From NCBI GenBank assembly GCA_937943665.1, contig CALEAR010000101.1, forward strand, positions 1 through 7,074: a stretch of DNA of 7,074 nucleotides, given 5' to 3'. Each line of letters begins with the position of its first letter. The stretch's first letter is position 1. Both the position numbers and the translations under genes were made by a program. This document shows, one piece after another, positions 1-6,494 of the stretch. Under the pieces are notes generated by a model that searched no databases, was not told the DNA's origin, and was given only the letters and a program-made list of their open reading frames with translations. The stretch is from an uncultured Alcanivoracaceae bacterium. GTDB lineage: Bacteria; Pseudomonadota; Gammaproteobacteria; Pseudomonadales; Alcanivoracaceae.

Positions 1-2
1 GG

Positions 3-1082
3 ATTCGCCAAGGCATTAAAGCGCGCCGCACCCGAAATGAAGGCCGTGTGCGCGCCCTTAAGGCCCTGCGCCGCGAACACGCCCAACGTCGCCAACGCCA
101 AGGCCAAGTGGCCATGAATATGCAAGAGGCTCACAGCTCTGGCCGCTTGGTACTGGAGGCAAAAAACATTAGCCAGCATTACAACGCAGAGCCTCTCTTT
201 AAAGATTTTCCCTTCACCCTGTGGCGTGGCGATAAGGTGGGCATTATTGGGCCCAATGGTTGCGGTAAATCCACCTTACTAAAAACCTTGCTTGGCGAAC
301 TCGCCCCCACCGAGGGTAGCGTGCGCTTAGGCACCAACTTGGAAGTGGCCTATTTTGACCAACTCCGAGACACCCTCGATGAGGAAAAAACCGTGGTGGA
401 CAACGTGGCCGAAGGCAGCGATATGCTCACCATCAACGGCAAGCCCAAGCATGTGATTGGCTATTTGCAGGATTTCCTGTTTGAGCCCAGCCGCGCTCGC
501 CAACCGGTGAAATCTCTTTCTGGTGGAGAGCGTAACCGCTTATTACTGGCCAAACTGTTCACCAAGCCCTTTAACCTCTTAGTGCTTGATGAACCCACCA
601 ACGACCTTGATGCCGATACGTTGGATTTGCTTGAAGAACAGCTTCTGCAATACGAGGGCACCCTACTACTAGTGAGCCACGACCGTGAATTTATTGATAA
701 TGTGGTAACTAGTACCCTAGTGTTTGAGCCTTGGGGTTTAAGCCACTATGTGGGTGGCTACCAAGATTGGCTTGCCCAACGTCCAGAGCCCAAGAGCCAC
801 ACGCCTTCACCCGAGCCTAAGCCCCAAGCCCAAGCGCCCAAAGCTGCCCCTAAAAAGGCTAAGCTCACTTATGGTGAACGCTTAGAGCTAGAACGTTTGC
901 CAGAGGAAATGGAAACCTTAGAAGAGCGTATCACAGCCCAAGAGGCCCTCATGAGCGATCCTAGTTTTTATAACCAAGCTCCCGATGCTATCACCAAAGC
1001 GGCACAGCAACTGGCAGAGTTACAGGCCCAACTAGAAAGCTTATTCGAACGCTGGGCAGAATTAGAGGAGCGGCAACGGTGA
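3..1082 (+). CDS. uup: ABC-F ATPase Uup, 3' part (5' end outside window)
   Basis: This is the C-terminal 359 residues of Uup, a cytoplasmic ABC-F protein with two ATPase domains and no membrane domain. The frame is open to the window edge, so the first ABC domain is missing here and the GTG at 48 is only an internal valine. The visible part starts in the interdomain linker (IRQGIKARRTRNEGR). The second ABC domain follows, with Walker A GPNGCGKS (249-272), signature LSGGE (516-530), Walker B LLVLDEP (576-596) and the switch histidine in VSHD (672-683), all intact. A Pro/Ala/Lys-rich linker (about 780-860) leads to an acidic and basic C-terminal coiled coil (about 860-1079), the part that binds nucleic acid in E. 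coli Uup. Family knowledge: Uup associates with ribosomes and its loss raises precise excision of transposons. The closely matching linker and C-terminal coiled coil favour Uup over EttA, YheS or YbiT. The next gene starts 66 bases downstream on the same strand. Confidence 0.95.
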   Translation: MRQGIKARRTRNEGRVRALKALRREHAQRRQRQGQVAMNMQEAHSSGRLVLEAKNISQHYNAEPLFKDFPFTLWRGDKVGIIGPNGCGKSTLLKTLLGELAPTEGSVRLGTNLEVAYFDQLRDTLDEEKTVVDNVAEGSDMLTINGKPKHVIGYLQDFLFEPSRARQPVKSLSGGERNRLLLAKLFTKPFNLLVLDEPTNDLDADTLDLLEEQLLQYEGTLLLVSHDREFIDNVVTSTLVFEPWGLSHYVGGYQDWLAQRPEPKSHTPSPEPKPQAQAPKAAPKKAKLTYGERLELERLPEEMETLEERITAQEALMSDPSFYNQAPDAITKAAQQLAELQAQLESLFERWAELEERQR

Positions 1083-1138
1083 TATTTCTCATTTCATGCT
1101 AATACCAGTATGGTTAACTCTCAGTGAATTAACGAGTC

Positions 1139-1144
1139 AAGGAG
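1139..1144 (+). promoter_or_regulatory. ribosome binding site of the condensation-like gene
   Basis: AAGGAG lies four bases before the ATG at 1149. This strong Shine-Dalgarno match supports that start. No convincing promoter or terminator is visible in the 66-base gap after uup, so read-through from uup is possible. Confidence 0.7.
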
Positions 1145-1148
1145 CACC

Positions 1149-2450
1149 ATGAGTCTTATTCCACCAAGGTTTCCACTCAATATTTATGATGAGCTGCTTT
1201 TTCGGTTTGATCAGCCAAGCTCCCCCTTGGTGCAGCACATGGAAATAAGGGTAACACCACAACTGGATGAAGCGCGCTTACAACAAGCCATTCTCAGCGC
1301 TGCCCAAACACACCCCATTATGCAAGTGGCCATGGCAGCGTATAGCGAAAGCGATAGCCAATTTTTTTGGCAATACAGCCAAGAGCTACAAACCGCGCCA
1401 CTCACCGTGGAGCAAGTGGATAATGAGGAAGCCATTCCTCCCATGCGCGATACGTTTTACAGCCACCCCATGAGCTTGTTAGAGGCGCCACCCTTCCGCT
1501 GTTTATTAGTGCAACGGGGTGAGGAAGAAAGTATTTTAATGCTGAAGGTGAGTGCGGTGGCCTCCGATAGCATTGGTATGTTGTTATTCCTGCAAACCTT
1601 GCTACAACATTATGAAAACCCGCAGACTGGCTCACCTCACCCCGATTTTTTAGCCTTCCGCCAGCAACACGTGAAGGAACACAGCGAAGGGCTAAAAGTC
1701 ATTAGTAAATTGCTCGAGGCATTGAGCACCACCCTAAAACCTGCCTCTCGTATCGCCCGTACGGGCCCTGAGGATGCCACCGGGGTGGGAATAGCCCCTA
1801 TTGTGTTTAACACCGCTCAAACCAAGGCTTTGGGCATCAGTACCGAGGATCCACGAGCACTCACTAATCGTTTGTTCACCGCCTTGCATGTGGCAGTGGA
1901 GGAATGGAACCACTCCCATGAGCAGAAAACAGGATTGATTAACTTTGTGCACCCTGTGAACACCCGCGAAGTACCATGGCAACAAAGCATTGCTAGCAAC
2001 CTTTCCATGTGGGTGAACATTAGCAGCCAAGCCAAAGATAGAGCCAACATCCAATCGCTTGAGGCCTTAATGGCTGAGCAAACCGGCCAATTAGTGAATG
2101 AGGGCATTTTGCACCTGTTGGTGGAGTTGGCCCAAGAGCTTAAACGCTTGCCCTCATGGCTGCGCCAAGTGGTACCCGGCTTGTTACCCCTCACTGGTGG
2201 CCGCTTAATTGGTACCGCCGTGGTGAGCACATTACCCGTGCTAGCACGCTTACAAACCCCCACACTGAGTGTGAAGGAATGGTTTTTTACCCCCCCATGC
2301 AAAATGCCCACGGGCGCATCAGTGGGCGCCATGCTTTATGATCATCGTCTACACCTTGGGTTACGTTACCATCAACAACAGTTCACTGAAGATGATGCTT
2401 GGGCTTTTGCAGAGGTTCTCATTGATGCTCTTAACAAAACCCATCATTAA
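1149..2450 (+). CDS. Condensation / wax-ester-synthase-like acyltransferase superfamily protein with degenerate active site
   Basis: A 433-residue cytoplasmic protein with no signal peptide or membrane segment. Its layout fits one condensation-type (CoA-dependent acyltransferase) fold. Near the N-terminus, FPLNIYDELLFRFD (residues 8-21) resembles the opening motif of condensation and WS/DGAT domains. FVHPVNTRE (266-274), followed by SNLSMWVNI (283-291), resembles the PVNLRP...GN block. YDHRLHLGLRYHQQQFTEDD (397-416) resembles the C-terminal strand of these domains. The catalytic HHxxxDG position is VSAVASDSIG (134-143): both histidines are replaced by Ser135 and Ala136 and the glycine by Ser141, while Asp140 is kept. 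Known members use the second histidine for acyl transfer, so classical catalysis is doubtful; a structural, binding or altered catalytic role is inference. No carrier-protein or adenylation domain is nearby. Assignment rests on remembered motifs without an alignment, so the fold is moderately sure and the substrate unknown. The stop codon abuts the terminator hairpin. Confidence 0.65.
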   Translation: MSLIPPRFPLNIYDELLFRFDQPSSPLVQHMEIRVTPQLDEARLQQAILSAAQTHPIMQVAMAAYSESDSQFFWQYSQELQTAPLTVEQVDNEEAIPPMRDTFYSHPMSLLEAPPFRCLLVQRGEEESILMLKVSAVASDSIGMLLFLQTLLQHYENPQTGSPHPDFLAFRQQHVKEHSEGLKVISKLLEALSTTLKPASRIARTGPEDATGVGIAPIVFNTAQTKALGISTEDPRALTNRLFTALHVAVEEWNHSHEQKTGLINFVHPVNTREVPWQQSIASNLSMWVNISSQAKDRANIQSLEALMAEQTGQLVNEGILHLLVELAQELKRLPSWLRQVVPGLLPLTGGRLIGTAVVSTLPVLARLQTPTLSVKEWFFTPPCKMPTGASVGAMLYDHRLHLGLRYHQQQFTEDDAWAFAEVLIDALNKTHH

Positions 2451-2473
2451 AAAAGGCCCCAATGGGGCCTTTT
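2451..2473. terminator. Bidirectional rho-independent terminator shared by convergent genes
   Basis: AAAAGGCCCC (2451-2460) and GGGGCCTTTT (2464-2473) form a perfect 10-bp stem around the 3-base loop AAT. Read on the + strand the stem ends in TTTT. Read on the - strand the T run is six bases (complement of 2449-2454). The hairpin fills nearly the whole 25-base gap between the stop of the condensation-like gene (2448-2450) and the degQ stop (2476-2478), so it can end transcripts from both sides. Confidence 0.88.
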
Positions 2474-2475
2474 GC

Positions 2476-3849
2476 TTACCGTAATACCAAGAAGAAGGAA
2501 CCGTTGGCTCGCACCACTCGCAACATTAAGGTGCGGGAATTTTTATCCACCACAGCCTTTAAGCCACTCATATCGCGCACATCTTGGCGGTTAGCATTTA
2601 CTATCACATCCCGCGGGCGTAAGCCTGCTCGCCACGCGGCGCTGCCTGGCTGCACCTCCTGTACCATAACGCCTTCATTGGCGTATTCCACCTCCCCTGG
2701 CATCACAGTGCTTAACATTGCCCCCGTTAAGTGGCGGCTAATGGCAGCTCCCTCCTCGAGCTGACTGGCATCATCGGTGATAACGGCGGTGAGCTTATGG
2801 GGTTTTCCATTGCGTAGCACTTCTAGCTTTACCTTTTCTCCCACAGCGCTCAACCCCACACGGTTACGCAAATCCGCAGCGCGGGTTACCGGCTTACCAT
2901 TCACAGCCACCACCACATCACCCGCCTTCACACCGGCCTTATCAGCGGCACTGTCTTTCACCACCTGGCTTACCACCACACCGCGTTTTTCTTTCAAAGA
3001 AAAAGCCTCACGCAGCTCGGTGGTGAGATCTTGCACCTTGACACCCAAGGTGCCGCGGCGCACCTCTCCAAACTCTATTAACTGCTGCATCACTAGAGTG
3101 GCCATTTCCGAGGGAATAGCAAAACCAATTCCCACATTACCGCCCGCTGGGGCGATAATGGCGGTGTTAATACCCACCAATTGGCCGCGCAAATTCACTA
3201 AAGCGCCACCGGAATTTCCTGGGTTAATGGAAGCATCCGTTTGAATATAGTCCTCATAACCGTTTAAACGCAGCCCCGTGCGGCCCACCGCTGAAACAAT
3301 ACCTGAGGTTACAGTTTGCCCTAAGCCAAAAGGGTTGCCTATGGCCACCACAAAATCCCCCACCTTTACGGCGGAGGAATCTGCAATATGAATTTCCACC
3401 AAAGGTTGATTAGTGGGTACCTTTAACACGGCCAAATCCACTTGATCATCCACACCTATAACTTCTGCCTCTAAGGTGGTGCCATCCACTAAGGTCACCT
3501 CCACCTGTTCAGCGTTTTTCACCACGTGCGCATTGGTTAGCACATAACCTTTTTTGGCATCCACTATAACACCGGACCCCGCGCTACGAGTGCGTCTTTC
3601 CCGCTCTCCATAGCCCGGTGGCAAATTGAAAAAGTGACGGAAAAAAGGATCCTCCATTAAGGGGTTAGCGTGAGTACGCACGCGTGCATAGGTGGCAATA
3701 TTCACCACCGCCGGAGATACACTTTCTAACATGGGAGCCAAGGAAGGCAGCTCGGTACCATCTTCTAAGGTGGCGGGCAACGCCGCTTGGGCGGCCTGCG
3801 TTAACAACACCCCAAAAAATAACACACGCAAAAATCGCAACCAGTGCAT
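2476..3849 (-). CDS. degQ: DegQ-type periplasmic serine endoprotease (Do/HtrA family)
   Basis: A trypsin-like HtrA protease that degrades or chaperones misfolded envelope proteins in the periplasm. The 457 residues from the ATG at 3849 match the DegQ length. Residues 1-22 are a signal peptide: basic start, hydrophobic core (LFFGVLL), cleavage expected after AQA. The protease domain has the full triad: His108 (TNAHVV), Asp138 (DLAVLK) and Ser213 (GNSGGA). The activation-loop motif GNPFGLG (171-177) is also present. PDZ1 spans about 264-357 and PDZ2 about 375-457, ending in LVLR, like the LLMR end of E. coli DegQ. The LA loop is short (around PPGYGERERR), which favours DegQ over DegP with its long Q-rich loop; two PDZ domains exclude DegS. 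MucD-type naming would also be acceptable. A TTG at 3882 would add 11 polar residues before the signal peptide; the ATG has AGAGGA 11 bases upstream and a normal signal peptide, so I chose it. It follows the methyltransferase gene by 51 bases and probably shares its transcript. Confidence 0.93.
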   Translation of the reverse strand: MHWLRFLRVLFFGVLLTQAAQAALPATLEDGTELPSLAPMLESVSPAVVNIATYARVRTHANPLMEDPFFRHFFNLPPGYGERERRTRSAGSGVIVDAKKGYVLTNAHVVKNAEQVEVTLVDGTTLEAEVIGVDDQVDLAVLKVPTNQPLVEIHIADSSAVKVGDFVVAIGNPFGLGQTVTSGIVSAVGRTGLRLNGYEDYIQTDASINPGNSGGALVNLRGQLVGINTAIIAPAGGNVGIGFAIPSEMATLVMQQLIEFGEVRRGTLGVKVQDLTTELREAFSLKEKRGVVVSQVVKDSAADKAGVKAGDVVVAVNGKPVTRAADLRNRVGLSAVGEKVKLEVLRNGKPHKLTAVITDDASQLEEGAAISRHLTGAMLSTVMPGEVEYANEGVMVQEVQPGSAAWRAGLRPRDVIVNANRQDVRDMSGLKAVVDKNSRTLMLRVVRANGSFFLVLR

Positions 3850-3900
3850 TGTGATTCGATTCCTCTTGCTTGTTTTAACCAACCATCAGACCTACAGCCG

Positions 3901-4575
3901 TTAACTAGGTTCCACTGCCCCAGCAGCAAATAAACGCACCGTATTCAAATGCTCAAGCTCCGATAGATCAGGCCAAGTGACCGCTTTTACCGATTCCAAG
4001 CGGCGATAACCCTTAGGATTTAAATTAGGCACACGAGAGTCTGCTAATAACACCGCCTCTGCCGCACGGAAAAACTCTAGCAACGGCATATTCTCTGGGT
4101 CATATAAAATATCTGCTGCGGTAATAAGCTCCGCCTCTTCAATGCATTGCGCTAAGCTGGGCGAAAGCTCAATTTCTACCCCGTTAAGCGCCGCATTAAT
4201 ATGTGCCACACTCAGGGCTTGCCGATCAATATCACAAGCAATGGCACGTTTAGCACCTGCCATTTTAGCGGCAATGGCCACCACCCCCGAGCCAGACCCT
4301 ACATCCACCACGGTTTTTCCTTTCACCGCTTCCGGATGCTGCAAGAGCCACCATGCCAAGGCTTGCCCTGAAGCCCAGCAGAAGGTCCAATAAGGAGGTT
4401 CCTCCATTAACGCATTGATGACCGGTGCATCGATACGCTCTCGAGGCCAAAGCTCCTCAAGCAAATACAGCTGTAATGTGGGTATCAAGGGTAGCGGTGT
4501 GGGCACCAAGTTGGCCTTAGGGAGCAATCGCCGAAGCGCTTGCAGCAAATCATCTAGGGTGAGCAAGCCTTGCAC
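3901..4575 (-). CDS. METTL20-like (ETF beta-subunit lysine) SAM-dependent methyltransferase
   Basis: A 224-residue cytoplasmic class I methyltransferase. PYWTFCWASGQALAWWL (61-77) sits before the SAM-binding motif I VVDVGSGSGVVAIAA (89-103). The acidic post-I residue is in CDID (114-117), and NAALNGVE (127-134) follows. ADILYD (154-159) occupies the place of the GDMFYDE motif of human METTL20. The PYW-GQAL-GSGSG-AIAAKMAGA run is strikingly like METTL20/ETFBKMT, which trimethylates lysines of the electron-transfer flavoprotein beta subunit near its docking loop; bacterial members of this family methylate EtfB too. These proteins are often labelled nicotinamide N-methyltransferase or PrmA-like, and substrate identity here is inferred. 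The start is GTG, supported by AAGAGAGG seven bases upstream; the next in-frame Met is at residue 57, too late to keep the family's N-terminal helix. An extended -10 promoter lies upstream and degQ follows after 51 bases. Confidence 0.78.
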   Translation of the reverse strand: MQGLLTLDDLLQALRRLLPKANLVPTPLPLIPTLQLYLLEELWPRERIDAPVINALMEEPPYWTFCWASGQALAWWLLQHPEAVKGKTVVDVGSGSGVVAIAAKMAGAKRAIACDIDRQALSVAHINAALNGVEIELSPSLAQCIEEAELITAADILYDPENMPLLEFFRAAEAVLLADSRVPNLNPKGYRRLESVKAVTWPDLSELEHLNTVRLFAAGAVEPS

Positions 4576-4582
4576 TCGAGTA

Positions 4583-4590
4583 CCTCTCTT
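4583..4590 (-). promoter_or_regulatory. ribosome binding site deciding the GTG start of the methyltransferase
   Basis: Read on the minus strand this is AAGAGAGG, seven bases before the GTG at 4575-4573. No in-frame ATG occurs near it, so the site decides for a GTG start. Confidence 0.6.
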
Positions 4591-4617
4591 TTTATGCTGT
4601 TATGAAAAGAAAACAAT

Positions 4618-4626
4618 ATTATAACA
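4618..4626 (-). promoter_or_regulatory. Extended -10 promoter for the methyltransferase-degQ operon
   Basis: On the minus strand the bases read TGTTATAAT, a perfect TATAAT hexamer (4623-4618) preceded by the TGn extension typical of sigma-70 promoters that tolerate a poor -35. The best -35-like hexamer is TTGGCG (4650-4645), 21 bases upstream, which is too far for good use; the normal -35 place falls in a run of G on this strand. The predicted transcript start near 4611 leaves a leader of about 36 bases before the GTG. A weaker plus-strand TATTAT (4617-4622) overlaps it and could serve the divergent gene, but no -35 for it is seen. Confidence 0.45.
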
Positions 4627-4637
4627 AAACAAACCAT

Positions 4638-4645
4638 CCCCCCCC
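4638..4645. repeat. Homopolymer tract of eight C
   Basis: Eight consecutive C bases in the divergent intergenic region. They lie 22 bases before the ATG of the exported protein gene and between the -35-like and -10 elements of the opposing promoter. A second homopolymer, eight T, is at 4677-4684 inside the signal-peptide codons of the same gene. Such runs are prone to slippage and to sequencing error. Confidence 0.8.
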
Positions 4646-4651
4646 GCCAAT

Positions 4652-4658
4652 AAAGAGA
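4652..4658 (+). promoter_or_regulatory. ribosome binding site of the exported protein gene
   Basis: AAAGAGA ends nine bases before the ATG at 4668. It favours this start over the in-frame ATG at 4602, which would place 22 polar, Lys- and Pro-rich residues in front of an otherwise normal signal peptide. Confidence 0.55.
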
Positions 4659-4667
4659 ATAACTATA

Positions 4668-6485
4668 ATGAAACACTTTTTTTTACGCCTACTGGTTTTA
4701 TTCTTTAGCTTAACCTGCTTATCAGCCACAGCGGACACTCACCTTGATGATCGTTTCCTCAACACTTTCATCAAAATTTATAAAAACGATCCCGAAGCCT
4801 TACAACGCTTTGACGCCCAATTAATTAATGCCCGACCAGAGGATATGGACAAGGTGGTTAAGGGGTTAGAAACCACCACCTACACCTATTTAGCCCCTGT
4901 GGTAATCCCTGCCACGGATATTCCCCAAGCCTTGGGGAAAGCCAATAAAAATATGCGTCTTATGGCCATGAAGGGTAATGAGTTTAAAGAAATTCCCTTT
5001 CAAATTGATGAATACGATGAAACCGGCCTCATTTGGGTACAGGAAGTGAGCAAAAATAAACCCGAAGGCGAACCTGGCACCTTTGATGGGTTTGATGAGT
5101 TGGTGTTTATGTTTCGAGATGCAGGGTTAACCCGTGCCAATGCCGCAGAACATCCTATTATTGCAGAGCTTGAACTTGAAGATGCTCAAGGCCAAAAACG
5201 CTATGCCTACTTGGTGGAGCAAGCTCCCGAGAAAACCTTTTCACCTTATGTGGATGTGAATTTGAAAGAAGGCCAGGCGCGCAGCACCGTCTTCGAATTG
5301 GATTTTAACCCCAAAAACCTGCTTGATGTGGAAAGCATGAAATCCAAAGTTGGCCCACAAGCGGGGGAAAATTTACTCGAAGCGCTGAATGTTAAACTCA
5401 GCACCGGCATCCTCAACCGCAACTTACGCTTTAGCCTCGAGGTGCCTAATAATATTCGCGCTTTGCCCCTAGGGGTTAAATCGGGCCCGGTGCGTTCCAC
5501 TGTGTTAATTCGTGCCCGTGTGTGGTATCTCGGATTGCCCACCTTACTCACCCATCCACTGCAAGTGCAGTTTTATGAGCAAGCCACCCATATTCCTGTG
5601 CCCTTTGATATCAGCAGCATTGGTGCCCTGCGCCACTTTGTGGGCATGCTCAAAGAGCCTACCCTAGATATTAGCCTGCAGCTTAAGCACACCGAGGGCG
5701 CCAATGTTACCTTTGCCAATGTTTTTGAAAGGGAGGGCAAGTTTGCCACCGTGGATGGAAAGCTCAGCCCTTTCGAACACTACCTCAATCAGCAGCGCAT
5801 GCCAGGGGATTGGCTTTCCATGGATTCCAACCAAGGATGGGGGTTCTTCTTCAGCCACGGCATTCCGGTAACTGAGGGAGGTTTGTTCGATCAATACCTC
5901 AAGGACACCGAAATTAACATGGTATACCAAGAACCTGAATTGGAGGGCACTCCCACTTTGGAACTTGGTTTTCAGGGGAAAAACTTACCCATGGTGGTAT
6001 TTGATCTGCTAAAAGCAGCTCCCACCTTACCTAAACGTATTTCCGGCTTGGGTGAGGCGCTGCTGTATTATGAAGAACAAGGCCGCCAGGGCAAGCTGAA
6101 AAAATACGATAACATCGTAAACGATACCCTGAAAGGCTTTGCCACTAGCAATGAGCAACTCGCCGATGCCTTCCTCACAGACATGGGGCGCATGCAGTAT
6201 GTGGGCATTAAACAAGAGCAGCTTAACCCGCTGATCCGCAACACCCTCTTAGACACTTTAGCCATTCCAGAGCCCGTGGATCATGGTAAAGTATTAACCG
6301 CTCTGGTGGCCGAGGCGAAAAAGCAAGGCATTCGTTGGGAAGATTTACGCTTTGCGAATATCCCCATTGCTTTGTGGTTCCCCCACCAGCTCGGTAAAAC
6401 ACCCGATCAATTTCATGAACAACAGGCCCATGGCATTAGTATTAATGTTAAGTCATGGCCCACTTCGTCATCTGCAACACCATAA
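4668..6485 (+). CDS. Exported protein of unknown function, 605 residues
   Basis: I do not recognise this protein. Residues 1-22 form a classical signal peptide with two basic residues early, a Leu/Phe core, and likely cleavage after SATA, so it is probably periplasmic or secreted. No later membrane helix or outer-membrane barrel pattern is evident. After a short helical segment (about 25-70), a beta-rich region begins at LAPVVIPA (76-83). IPFQIDEYDE (109-118) followed by FDGFDELVFMF (139-149) recalls beta-sandwich domains in DUF4861-like and glycan-associated proteins, where a PxQxD strand precedes a DELVF strand; this is a weak resemblance only. GPVRSTVLIRARVWYLG (273-289) and GWGFFFSHG (390-398) look like further conserved core strands. 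From about 443 to the end the sequence turns helical and charged, with a low-complexity SSSATP tail. Cysteine occurs only in the signal peptide (Cys17), so no disulfides are expected. The CoA-transferase gene follows after nine bases, with its ribosome binding site on this stop codon, so the two are co-expressed. Confidence 0.85.
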   Translation: MKHFFLRLLVLFFSLTCLSATADTHLDDRFLNTFIKIYKNDPEALQRFDAQLINARPEDMDKVVKGLETTTYTYLAPVVIPATDIPQALGKANKNMRLMAMKGNEFKEIPFQIDEYDETGLIWVQEVSKNKPEGEPGTFDGFDELVFMFRDAGLTRANAAEHPIIAELELEDAQGQKRYAYLVEQAPEKTFSPYVDVNLKEGQARSTVFELDFNPKNLLDVESMKSKVGPQAGENLLEALNVKLSTGILNRNLRFSLEVPNNIRALPLGVKSGPVRSTVLIRARVWYLGLPTLLTHPLQVQFYEQATHIPVPFDISSIGALRHFVGMLKEPTLDISLQLKHTEGANVTFANVFEREGKFATVDGKLSPFEHYLNQQRMPGDWLSMDSNQGWGFFFSHGIPVTEGGLFDQYLKDTEINMVYQEPELEGTPTLELGFQGKNLPMVVFDLLKAAPTLPKRISGLGEALLYYEEQGRQGKLKKYDNIVNDTLKGFATSNEQLADAFLTDMGRMQYVGIKQEQLNPLIRNTLLDTLAIPEPVDHGKVLTALVAEAKKQGIRWEDLRFANIPIALWFPHQLGKTPDQFHEQQAHGISINVKSWPTSSSATP

Positions 6486-6489
6486 GGAA
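6484..6489 (+). promoter_or_regulatory. ribosome binding site overlapping the upstream stop codon
   Basis: AAGGAA lies five bases before the ATG at 6495. Its first two bases are part of the TAA stop (6483-6485) of the exported-protein gene, an arrangement expected for translational coupling in an operon. Confidence 0.7.
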
Positions 6490-6494
6490 CCATT

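Noticed and set aside
780..860. Repetitive CCCAAGCC-like words in uup as a tandem repeat
   Set aside because: They encode the Pro/Ala/Lys-rich linker common at this place in Uup proteins and show no regular period.
1113..1133. Inverted repeat GTTAA...TTAAC after uup as a terminator or operator
   Set aside because: The stem is only five A/T-rich base pairs around an 11-base loop with no T run, too weak to call.
1817..2332. 171-codon open frame on the minus strand inside the condensation-like gene
   Set aside because: It is wholly antisense to a frame with clear family motifs, has no good ribosome binding site noticed and a composition typical of an accidental reverse frame.
2777..3244. 155-codon open frame on the plus strand inside degQ
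   Set aside because: It is antisense to the protease and PDZ coding sequence, and its Ser/Thr/Pro-rich product looks like a reverse-frame artefact.
3850..3882. Longer degQ start at TTG (3882)
   Set aside because: It would put 11 polar residues ahead of a normal signal peptide and lacks a good ribosome binding site; the ATG at 3849 explains the protein better.
4602..4667. Longer start for the exported protein at ATG 4602
   Set aside because: It adds a Lys/Pro-rich stretch encoded across the C8 tract before the signal peptide; the ATG at 4668 has its own ribosome binding site and yields a standard signal peptide.
4664..4669. Perfect TATAAT on the plus strand overlapping the ATG at 4668
   Set aside because: A transcript from it would begin inside the coding sequence and lose the start codon, and no -35 is seen; most likely chance in AT-rich DNA.
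4716..4718. Cys17 in the signal peptide as a lipoprotein lipobox
   Set aside because: The preceding residues are Ser-Leu-Thr, which do not fit the usual Leu-x-(Gly/Ala/Ser)-Cys pattern, while an Ala-x-Ala-like cleavage site follows.
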